48,514 nucleotides of DNA from UBA6165 sp044233745. GTDB taxonomy: Bacteria; Bacteroidota; Bacteroidia; Flavobacteriales_D; Crocinitomicaceae. Positions 1 to 6,651 of this stretch are shown piece after piece (the stretch's first letter is position 1; each line of letters opens with the position of its first letter). The translations under genes and the position numbers were made by a program. The DNA is taken from NCBI GenBank assembly GCA_044233745.1, contig JBIIJN010000012.1, forward strand, positions 1 to 48,514. The letters are read 5' to 3'. The notes beneath the pieces were generated by a model. The model had not been told where the DNA came from and ran no database searches. It saw nothing but the letters and a program-made list of their open reading frames with translations.

Positions 1-2
1 CA

Positions 3-584
3 TTTTCTACCTTAGAAACCTATCAGGCATTTGGAATGACCTTGGATTTTTCTGGAACTTTGAATTTTGCGGATAAAAACACAGTCGTAACAGCCTTAAT
101 TCGAAATGCAGGCTTACAATTTTCTGGGTACGTGGATAAAAACAGAGAGCGCATCACTCCAAATCCCATGATTGCAATCTCACACAAATTGGCACATGCA
201 CCTTTTCGATTGACGCTATTGGCACAAAACCTCAACCGTTGGGACCTGACCTATGTAGACCCCAATGAACAACCTTATAAAGACCCTTTTACCAACGAGT
301 TGATTGAACCCAAACGCGCCAATTTTATTGGAAAGACCATGCATCACCTGGTTTTTCAAGTAGAAGCCTTGTTTGGTAAACATTTTCATCTCAGAGCAGC
401 CTTCGATTACAGACAACGTGAAGAAATGAAAGTAACCAATCGCGCTGGCATGTCAGGATTTAGTTTGGGTGTTGGTTTGATGCTCAAAAAATTTCAGTTT
501 CATTATGGTTTCAATGCGATCTCTGCTGCAGGTTTCAACAATATGTTTACTTTGTCAACGAATATCAATGAATGGAAGAAGTAA
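3..584 (+). CDS. porQ: Type IX secretion system protein PorQ, 3' part
   Basis: The reading frame is open to the left edge, so the true start lies outside the window; about 193 residues are visible. PorQ is an outer-membrane beta-barrel-like component of the Bacteroidota type IX secretion system (T9SS). The visible part shows the family pattern as I recall it: a segment around LLAQNLNRWDLTYVDPN, a later segment reading LRAAFDYRQREEMKV, and a Gly/Phe-rich strand-forming end closing with TLSTNINEW. Alternating hydrophobic residues suit beta strands. The assignment rests on recalled family similarity. It agrees with two putative T9SS cargo proteins elsewhere in the window (28972-31347 and 38352-40145). 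The next gene starts 36 bp downstream under its own promoter. Confidence 0.8.
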   Translation, partial: FSTLETYQAFGMTLDFSGTLNFADKNTVVTALIRNAGLQFSGYVDKNRERITPNPMIAISHKLAHAPFRLTLLAQNLNRWDLTYVDPNEQPYKDPFTNELIEPKRANFIGKTMHHLVFQVEALFGKHFHLRAAFDYRQREEMKVTNRAGMSGFSLGVGLMLKKFQFHYGFNAISAAGFNNMFTLSTNINEWKK

Positions 585-607
585 TAGCTTACTCATAAAG
601 GAATTCC

Positions 608-615
608 TATCTTTG
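608..615 (+). promoter_or_regulatory. Bacteroidota -7 promoter element for the DEAD-box helicase
   Basis: TATCTTTG fits the Bacteroidota -7 consensus TAnnTTTG. Only four bases (CACC) separate it from the ATG at 620, so transcription would start at or next to the start codon and the mRNA would be nearly leaderless. No clear TTTG -33 element is visible. Confidence 0.6.
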
Positions 616-619
616 CACC

Positions 620-1915
620 ATGAATTCAGCTTTATCTTTTTCTGATTTAAACCTAAACAGTTCCCTTTTAAAAGCTTTGAAAGCTCAAGGGCTCGAGCAT
701 CCGACCGAAATTCAGAAACAAGTTTTTTCGACCATTATGTCTGGAAAAGATGTTTTGGGCATTGCGCAAACGGGAACTGGAAAAACCTTGGCTTATCTAT
801 TGCCTTGTTTGCGTCTCTGGAAATTTTCCAAAGACATACATCCACAGGCGCTGATTATTGTACCTACCCGCGAATTGGTGGCTCAGGTGGTTGAAGAAAT
901 CGAAAAACTAACCATTCACATGAATTTTTCTGTGGTTGGTGTATATGGCGGAGTGAATATCCGAACACAAACCGACCGTTTGATGCAAGGTGTAGATTTT
1001 GTTGTTGCAACCCCTGGTCGTTTGTTTGACCTGATTGCAAATGGGAGTTTGAGTACCCGAGCTGTGAAGCGCATTGTGATAGATGAAGTGGATGAAATGA
1101 TGAGTTTGGGGTTTTTGCCGCAATTGAAAAACATTTTGGATTTGTTGCCAGAGCGCAGACAGAATCTTATGTTTTCGGCCACCATGAACCAAGGCATTGA
1201 GGATTTGATTGAAGTGTTTTTCAATGAACCGGAAAAAATTCAAGTGGCTGTTCCAGGTTCGCCTTTGGAACAAATTGACCAATATGCTTTTGCGGTGCCC
1301 AATTACCATACGAAAGTAAATCTTTTGGAATTGTTTCTCAACGACAAAGCATCATTCACCAAATGCTTGATTTTCGTGAAATCGCGTCGACGTGCGGATA
1401 TATTGTTTACCATGATGCGCACTCGAGGTTTTAGTAATCTAGGCGTTATTCATGCCAACAAAGCCCAAAACACCCGTTTGGCAACTACGGAATCTTTTGA
1501 AACCGGGCAAGTACAACATTTGATTGCAACCGACTTGTTTGCGAGAGGTATTGACATTACTGGCATTAGTCATGTAATCAATTTTGACATGCCAGAAGAA
1601 TCGGAATTTTATCTGCATCGGATGGGACGTACTGGTCGCGCGGAAGAAGCAGGGACAACCATTTCATTTTTTGATGAAAAAGAGGCTCCCTTGCTTGATG
1701 AAGCCGAGAGATATATGAACATTCGCGTACAAAAGCTGGAACTTCCCGCCGAACTAGAAATTTCAGACGAACTTTTGGAAGAAGAAAAAGAACGTGTAAA
1801 CATGCCCAATGTGTACGTGAAAATTGCATCCAAACCCACTTGGTTCAAAGAAAAAGTGGACGGGAAAATTCGCGCGACAAGAAAAAATGTTGGGAAAAAG
1901 GGGAGGAAGAGTTAG
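620..1915 (+). CDS. DEAD-box family ATP-dependent RNA helicase (DEVD variant)
   Basis: A 431-residue SF2 RNA helicase core predicted to unwind RNA duplexes in ribosome assembly or mRNA turnover. Visible motifs: Q motif (FSDL near residue 7, TEIQKQ at 29-34), motif I AQTGTGKT (49-56), Ia PTRELVAQ (82-89), Ib TPGR (131-134), motif II DEVD (155-158) where DEAD is usual, motif III FSAT, motif V ATDLFARGID and motif VI HRMGRTGR. The C-terminal tail is short and basic (ends TRKNVGKKGRKS), typical of RNA-binding tails. The Ala-to-Val change in motif II keeps both acidic residues, so ATPase activity is expected; I recall this variant from other Flavobacteriales. Specific orthology (RhlE, CsdA, DbpA) cannot be settled by eye. 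Confidence 0.93.
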   Translation: MNSALSFSDLNLNSSLLKALKAQGLEHPTEIQKQVFSTIMSGKDVLGIAQTGTGKTLAYLLPCLRLWKFSKDIHPQALIIVPTRELVAQVVEEIEKLTIHMNFSVVGVYGGVNIRTQTDRLMQGVDFVVATPGRLFDLIANGSLSTRAVKRIVIDEVDEMMSLGFLPQLKNILDLLPERRQNLMFSATMNQGIEDLIEVFFNEPEKIQVAVPGSPLEQIDQYAFAVPNYHTKVNLLELFLNDKASFTKCLIFVKSRRRADILFTMMRTRGFSNLGVIHANKAQNTRLATTESFETGQVQHLIATDLFARGIDITGISHVINFDMPEESEFYLHRMGRTGRAEEAGTTISFFDEKEAPLLDEAERYMNIRVQKLELPAELEISDELLEEEKERVNMPNVYVKIASKPTWFKEKVDGKIRATRKNVGKKGRKS

Positions 1916-2024
1916 TTATTTTGGCAATTTGCTGAATACTTAAATCACAAAAACGTGACCGCTCTTGATTCCTTTAAAGCCCAAATAAATTTGTGCTCAA
2001 CATTTTTTCTTTTACAAGCCTTGA

Positions 2025-2058
2025 ATAAAAAAAATCCGCCAACTCTCGCTGACGGATT
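2025..2058 (-). terminator. Rho-independent terminator of pckA
   Basis: Read on the minus strand, a 9-bp stem (AATCCGTCA with TGGCGGATT, one G-T pair) closes an 8-nt loop and is followed directly by a run of T. It lies 24 bp beyond the pckA stop codon. Confidence 0.8.
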
Positions 2059-2081
2059 CCCATTAAATCTATTTAAACTAA

Positions 2082-3692
2082 TTAAGCAATCACTTTCGGT
2101 GCAGCGGCCATAATGGCTTCGCTTGCTTGCTCTTCGAATTGTTTGAAGTTGTTGACGAATTTTTCGGCCAAGATATTGGCTGTGTTGTCGTAAGCGGCTT
2201 TATCGGACCATGTGTCGCGTGGATTCAAGATTTCGTCTGGCACGTTCGGACAAGTTGTTGGCATTGCCAAACCGAATACTTCGTGTGTTCTGAATTCAAC
2301 ATTGTCCAATTCGCCGTTTAAAGCTGCTGTAATCATGGCCCGGGTGTAAGCCAATTTGATTCGACTTCCAACACCATAAGAGCCACCAGACCAACCTGTG
2401 TTGATCAACCAAACGCGAGCGCCTGTATCAGCCATTTTGTTGCCCAACATTTCCGCATATTTCGTTGGATGTAACGGCAAAAATGCTTTTCCAAAACAAG
2501 CCGAGAATGATGGTTGTGGTTCAGTAACACCCACTTCTGTACCCGCCACTTTGGCTGTATAACCAGAAATGAAGTGATACATGGCCTGACCTGGCGTCAA
2601 ACGTGAGATTGGAGGCAATACACCAAAGGCATCAGCCGTAAGGAAGAAAATATTTTTGGGATCTGTACCTACTGAAGGCACGGCAACATTATCGATATGA
2701 TGAATCGGATAAGAAACGCGTGTGTTTTCTGTGATACTGCTATCTGTGTAATCTGGTTCACATGTGTTTTCTTTGAACACAATGTTTTCTAGAATGGCAC
2801 CAAATTTAATGGCATCATAAATCTGAGGCTCTTTTTCTTTAGACAAATCGATGCACTTGGCATAGCAACCACCTTCGAAGTTGAAAACTGAACCATTGGT
2901 CCAGCCGTGCTCATCATCACCAATTAAATTTCTATCTGGGTCGGAAGAAAGCGTTGTTTTACCAGTTCCTGAAAGTCCAAAGAAAATTGCTGTATCGCCT
3001 TGTTTACCAATATTCGCAGAACAGTGCATTGAAAGCACATTGCGCTCATGAGGCAACACAAAGTTCAAAACAGAGAAAATTCCTTTTTTGATTTCACCGG
3101 TATAAGCCGTTCCACCAATGATAATCATCTTTTTGGTGAAATTGATAACGGCGAAATTGCTTTGACGCGTTCCGTCGATGGCTGGGTCTGCTTTGAAACC
3201 TGGAGCACATACGATATGCCATTCTGGAAGAAAATCTGCAATTTCTGCTGCTTCTGGTCGCAAGAACATATTGTAGGCAAACATATTCGACCAAGGAAAT
3301 TCAGTAACCACGCGCAAATTCATGCGATACGTGGGGTCGGCGCACGCATAGGCATCACGCACATACAATTCTCTACCGGCCAAATAAGCCTTCATTCTGT
3401 TGTAAAGGTTATCAAACTTATCGCCATCAAAAGCAATATTGATATCTCCCCACCACACGGAATCTTTGGTTTTTTCATCCAAAACGATAAATCTATCTTT
3501 TGGCGAACGGCCAGTAAACTCGCCGGTTGAAACACAAAGTGCGCCCGAGTCTGCTAAAACACCTTGCCCGTTGATGATGGTTTCCTCAACCAACTCAGCT
3601 GGGGTCAAATTCCAATACGTTGCGCCCAAGTTTGTCAAGCCAATTGAAGCTGACAAATCACTGTGACGTCCTTTAATTCCAAAATCGCTCAT
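2082..3692 (-). CDS. pckA: Phosphoenolpyruvate carboxykinase (ATP)
   Basis: A 536-residue enzyme converting oxaloacetate and ATP to PEP, CO2 and ADP, the entry step of gluconeogenesis from TCA intermediates. Signature residues are clear: the substrate-binding region GEFTGRSPKDRF (58-69), the P-loop GLSGTGKTT (239-247), the metal-binding kinase-2 motif GDDEHGW (258-264), and a conserved RVWLINTGWSGG segment near residue 425. Length matches the ATP-dependent family. It is a single-gene unit with its own -7 element at 3715-3722 and a terminator at 2025-2058. An inverted repeat at 3755-3775 lies upstream and may be an operator. The start at 3692 gives the expected N-terminus and follows the promoter by about 20 bases. 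Confidence 0.97.
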   Translation of the reverse strand: MSDFGIKGRHSDLSASIGLTNLGATYWNLTPAELVEETIINGQGVLADSGALCVSTGEFTGRSPKDRFIVLDEKTKDSVWWGDINIAFDGDKFDNLYNRMKAYLAGRELYVRDAYACADPTYRMNLRVVTEFPWSNMFAYNMFLRPEAAEIADFLPEWHIVCAPGFKADPAIDGTRQSNFAVINFTKKMIIIGGTAYTGEIKKGIFSVLNFVLPHERNVLSMHCSANIGKQGDTAIFFGLSGTGKTTLSSDPDRNLIGDDEHGWTNGSVFNFEGGCYAKCIDLSKEKEPQIYDAIKFGAILENIVFKENTCEPDYTDSSITENTRVSYPIHHIDNVAVPSVGTDPKNIFFLTADAFGVLPPISRLTPGQAMYHFISGYTAKVAGTEVGVTEPQPSFSACFGKAFLPLHPTKYAEMLGNKMADTGARVWLINTGWSGGSYGVGSRIKLAYTRAMITAALNGELDNVEFRTHEVFGLAMPTTCPNVPDEILNPRDTWSDKAAYDNTANILAEKFVNNFKQFEEQASEAIMAAAPKVIA

Positions 3693-3714
3693 AATTTTAG
3701 TTTTTTTGAGACTG

Positions 3715-3722
3715 CAAAAGTA
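3715..3722 (-). promoter_or_regulatory. -7 promoter element of pckA
   Basis: The minus strand reads TACTTTTG, an exact TAnnTTTG match, 22 bp before the pckA start codon. A -33 TTTG at the usual distance is not evident, which may mean that an activator is needed. Confidence 0.55.
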
Positions 3723-3754
3723 AGATTAATGCAAAAGTTATGTAAGGTTTTCGT

Positions 3755-3775
3755 TAAGATGTTATCCACATCTTA
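3755..3775. promoter_or_regulatory. Perfect 8-bp inverted repeat upstream of pckA, possible operator
   Basis: TAAGATGT and ACATCTTA are exact reverse complements separated by TATCC. The repeat is centred about 46 bp upstream of the pckA -7 element and 24 bp past the yajC stop. No T-run follows on either strand, so an intrinsic terminator is unlikely. The middle, TTATCCACA (3762-3770), also matches the DnaA-box consensus. Confidence 0.45.
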
Positions 3776-3788
3776 TTGATTTTATACA

Positions 3789-4058
3789 CTATTTTTGATA
3801 GTTTTCTGTTTCAGAAAAAGAAGATGCTACTGCCGATTTTTCAACGCGCAATTTGGTTGAAGATTCGCAAGACAATAAAACTGTGGTATCGTTGATTTCC
3901 AAAACTTTGCCATGAACACCGCCAATGGTTACAACTTTGTCGCCAACAGCCAAGGATTCGCGGAATTTTTTCAATTCTTTTTGTTTTTTCATTTGTGGTC
4001 TGATCATGAAGAAATAAAAAACCACGATAACCAAAATGGGTAATAAAATGCCTTCCAT
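3789..4058 (-). CDS. yajC: Preprotein translocase accessory subunit YajC
   Basis: An 89-residue single-pass inner-membrane protein that associates with SecDF and the SecYEG translocon. The sequence shows an N-terminal hydrophobic segment (ILLPILVIVVFYFFMIRP, about residues 4-21), then the family motif RPQMKKQKELKKF and GDKVVTIGGVHGKV in the cytoplasmic beta domain. Length is normal for the family. It is the last gene of a minus-strand operon after ldh, nusB and the DUF1573 lipoprotein, 27 bp from the preceding gene. The nusB-DUF1573-yajC order is, to my knowledge, common in Bacteroidota. Confidence 0.95.
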   Translation of the reverse strand: MEGILLPILVIVVFYFFMIRPQMKKQKELKKFRESLAVGDKVVTIGGVHGKVLEINDTTVLLSCESSTKLRVEKSAVASSFSETENYQK

Positions 4059-4085
4059 AAAATTGTTTGTTTATTTGTTTGATAA

Positions 4086-4478
4086 TTAAAATTTAGCCAA
4101 AACCTTCCCTGTGATTACAAGAGGGATATCGGTTGGCTGTGTGTTTGCTAAAACTGTAATTTTCTTAAAGATTTCTCCGCTTAATTCTTTGGTATCTACT
4201 TCTGCATCAACCCAAGCGCTTTGTCCAGGTTCAACGGCGTCTTTCGAATAATCGGCTAAGGTGCAGCCGCATGAAGGTTTGGCTTCGAAAATTTTCAAAG
4301 GCACATTGCCTGTGTTTTTGATTTCGAAGCGCACTTTAATAACTTCGCCTTGCACCACTTCGCCAAAATTGTGGACAAATTCGCCATCTACAGTAGTGTC
4401 GTCTGGGAAATTTTCGCGATCGGTTTTACAAGACAAAGCAACGAGACTTAAAAACAATAAAATCAATACATTACGCAT
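4086..4478 (-). CDS. DUF1573 domain lipoprotein
   Basis: A 130-residue putative lipoprotein with N-terminal hydrophobic stretch and lipobox LVALSC, so Cys17 would be lipidated. The rest is an immunoglobulin-like DUF1573 domain: the segments EFVHNFGEVVQGE, FEIKNTGNVPLKIFEAKPSCGC and PGQSAWVDAEVDT are typical. The biochemical function of DUF1573 is unknown. It lies 2 bp after nusB and 27 bp before yajC, so co-transcription is likely; an envelope role in the Sec neighbourhood is only a guess. Confidence 0.9.
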   Translation of the reverse strand: MRNVLILLFLSLVALSCKTDRENFPDDTTVDGEFVHNFGEVVQGEVIKVRFEIKNTGNVPLKIFEAKPSCGCTLADYSKDAVEPGQSAWVDAEVDTKELSGEIFKKITVLANTQPTDIPLVITGKVLAKF

Positions 4479-4480
4479 AA

Positions 4481-5446
4481 TTAGTTCAATTTAGTGTTCA
4501 ACAAACCACGACCTTCTTTAGAAACTTTACCATCTTCTTGTAAGCGTGCAATGGCTTTGTCCAAGATACCGTTGATAAAGCCATTACTTTTCGGCGTGGA
4601 GTAATATTTCGAAATTTCGATGTATTCATTCAACGAAACATTGAGCGGAATAGTTGGAAAAGCCCTCATTTCAGTAATGGCCATCGACATCAGCAGCAAA
4701 TCCATTTTGGCAATTCTATCCAATTCCCAGTTTTTGGCTAAATCGTCGATCATCACGAGATTTTCATCGTAATCTTTGATGGATTTTCTGAACAAACTCT
4801 TCATGAACTCCATTTCCTCTTTGTCTTCGGTATAGTAGTTCAGCAGTTTGTGTTCAGCGCCTTCTTCTTCTTTGAAGGTTTTGATGGTTTTAATAACCAT
4901 GGAGCACATCAAATCGATATCATCGAGCCAATGGATATTTTCTTCCTCGAGGTAGGTCAACAAATAAGGTGAGTTGGCAATATTCTCTTTGAAAAATGCA
5001 ACAGCAAATGTTTTGTCTGCTTCAAAGTTATCTTCTTCGGCGTTCATATACAACACATAAGATTCTGAATCTTTGGCTTGGATGAATGCTTTTCTGAAAA
5101 TTTCGCGTTTGATGTCGGTGTTCCAATTCACTTTTCTGTTTTGCGACTCACGACGCAATTCAGGCATTTCCTCGATAACAGCAAAAATGCGGTTGTCCAC
5201 AAATTTCCTATTCGGATTGAGATCTTCTGCTGAAGGCTGCAATTTATTTTTACCCTCCTCGATTCTATTTTCAGCAATCAATTTAAATTCATTGAAAGTA
5301 AGCATGAGGTAGATATACAAATCGAAAATCCGTTCAATGTTGTGAAGTAAGAGTTTTTCATGCTTCACGAAATCTGGATTTTCGTCTTGCAAATAAGCAT
5401 AAAGTGCCTGTAACACTTTAATACGCAGGTGTCTTCTATTGATCAT
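4481..5446 (-). CDS. nusB: Transcription antitermination factor NusB, long Bacteroidota form
   Basis: A 321-residue protein, more than twice the length of E. coli NusB. The canonical NusB helical domain is at the C-terminus (about residues 195-310), with the recognisable stretches NWELDRIAKMDLLLMSMAITEM and IPLNVSLNEYIEISKYYSTPKS followed by NGILDKA. The N-terminus begins with MINRRHLRIKVLQALYAY, and an extra helical segment separates it from the C-terminal domain, as in other Bacteroidota. NusB binds BoxA RNA with NusE (S10) and supports rRNA antitermination. It follows ldh by 6 bp and precedes the DUF1573 gene by 2 bp, consistent with one operon. Confidence 0.93.
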   Translation of the reverse strand: MINRRHLRIKVLQALYAYLQDENPDFVKHEKLLLHNIERIFDLYIYLMLTFNEFKLIAENRIEEGKNKLQPSAEDLNPNRKFVDNRIFAVIEEMPELRRESQNRKVNWNTDIKREIFRKAFIQAKDSESYVLYMNAEEDNFEADKTFAVAFFKENIANSPYLLTYLEEENIHWLDDIDLMCSMVIKTIKTFKEEEGAEHKLLNYYTEDKEEMEFMKSLFRKSIKDYDENLVMIDDLAKNWELDRIAKMDLLLMSMAITEMRAFPTIPLNVSLNEYIEISKYYSTPKSNGFINGILDKAIARLQEDGKVSKEGRGLLNTKLN

Positions 5447-5452
5447 TAAATA

Positions 5453-6565
5453 CTATAAAGGAAGTTTTACTTTGCCAATGGCGGCGATTCGTTCTTCTGC
5501 CATTTTATTAGCAATCACGTGCGTTGGAATATTTTCATTTTGCGAGCGTTCCACAATATTCAAAATCGTGTTGTAGATATCGCCCGCTTTGTTCATCGCC
5601 CATTCAGCGCTCAAACCTTTCACTTCTGCATAACAATTCATAACCCCACCAGCATTGATGGCGTAGTCGGGAGCATAAATAATTCCTTTGTCGAGCACTG
5701 CTTGACCATGGATTTGCTCAACAGCCAATTGGTTGTTTGCTGCACCAGCGATAATGGCACATTTCAATTTCGACAAAGACGCATCATTTATCGTAGCGCC
5801 CAAAGCACATGGTGCATAAATGTCCATATCTAAATCGAAGATGGCGTCATTGGCCACGATTTCCACTTGTGGGTGGATATTTTTTATTTTCTGCAGAGAG
5901 GCTTCGAAGATGTCAGATATATAGACTTTCGCGCCTTCTTTCACCAAGTGACCAACGAGGCTAGAGCCAACGCTACCTACACCTTGCACCAAGACTTTTT
6001 TACCTTCCAAATTATCGGAACCGTAAGCAACCTTAGCAGCAGCTTTCATACCCGCATACGTACCATAAGCCGTTACAGGAGATGGGTCGCCACTTTTGCC
6101 TGGCAATCCAACCACGTGATTGGTTTCCATGTTCACATAAACCATGTCAGTTGGCGAGATACCGACATCTTCAGCAGTGATATATTTTCCTCCAAGAGAA
6201 TTGACGAATTTTCCGAAGCGACGCATCATGGCTTCACTTTTCATGGTTCTGGCATCACCGATAATCACGGCTTTTCCACCACCCAAGTTCAAGCCAGAAA
6301 TGGAATTCTTGTAGGTCATCCCACGCGACAAACGCAATACATCAACCAAGGCTTCATTTTCATTTTGATAGGCCCACATGCGTGTTCCGCCTAAAGCTGG
6401 ACCTAAAACAGTATTGTGAACACCAATGATTGCTTTCAATCCAGTATCTGGATCATTACAAAAAAGCAATTGTTCGTGACCCATTTCACTCATTCTGAGA
6501 ATTACTGGATTTGAATCATATTTTGCTAAAGCTTGTTTAGCTGCGGTCAACTCGTTTGTTTCCAT
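5453..6565 (-). CDS. ldh: Leucine dehydrogenase (Glu/Leu/Phe/Val dehydrogenase family)
   Basis: A 370-residue NAD-dependent amino-acid dehydrogenase that oxidatively deaminates branched-chain amino acids to 2-oxo acids and ammonia. The dimerisation/substrate domain contains GPALGGTRMW and the catalytic segment MTYKNSISGLNLGGGKAV, with Lys86 and Lys98 spaced as the two active-site lysines of known leucine dehydrogenases. A Rossmann motif (VLVQGVGSVGSSL) follows at about residue 191. Length and motif spacing favour leucine over glutamate dehydrogenase, but valine or phenylalanine preference cannot be excluded. It is the first gene of the operon with nusB, the DUF1573 lipoprotein and yajC, with a promoter at 6633-6640. 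It suits amino-acid catabolism alongside the peptidases in the window. Confidence 0.9.
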   Translation of the reverse strand: METNELTAAKQALAKYDSNPVILRMSEMGHEQLLFCNDPDTGLKAIIGVHNTVLGPALGGTRMWAYQNENEALVDVLRLSRGMTYKNSISGLNLGGGKAVIIGDARTMKSEAMMRRFGKFVNSLGGKYITAEDVGISPTDMVYVNMETNHVVGLPGKSGDPSPVTAYGTYAGMKAAAKVAYGSDNLEGKKVLVQGVGSVGSSLVGHLVKEGAKVYISDIFEASLQKIKNIHPQVEIVANDAIFDLDMDIYAPCALGATINDASLSKLKCAIIAGAANNQLAVEQIHGQAVLDKGIIYAPDYAINAGGVMNCYAEVKGLSAEWAMNKAGDIYNTILNIVERSQNENIPTHVIANKMAEERIAAIGKVKLPL

Positions 6566-6603
6566 TATATTTCCAATTTAAACTTTTATTGAGCGTGAAT
6601 GTT

Positions 6604-6611
6604 TACTTTTG
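6604..6611 (+). promoter_or_regulatory. -7 promoter element of the ABC exporter
   Basis: TACTTTTG fits TAnnTTTG, 40 bp upstream of the ATG at 6652. It faces the ldh promoter at 6633-6640, and the predicted 5' ends of the two divergent transcripts overlap by several bases. Confidence 0.5.
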
Positions 6612-6632
6612 CATGCCCAATTTATAGCGGCG

Positions 6633-6640
6633 CAAAATTA
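6633..6640 (-). promoter_or_regulatory. -7 promoter element of the ldh operon
   Basis: The minus strand reads TAATTTTG, an exact TAnnTTTG match, 67 bp before the ldh start codon at 6565. Confidence 0.5.
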
Positions 6641-6651
6641 GTAATAATCCG

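Noticed and set aside
3762..3770. TTATCCACA, a perfect DnaA-box match, as a hint of a replication origin
   Set aside because: There is only this box; no cluster, no AT-rich unwinding region and no dnaA, dnaN or gidA nearby. It is also explained as the centre of the inverted repeat at 3755-3775.
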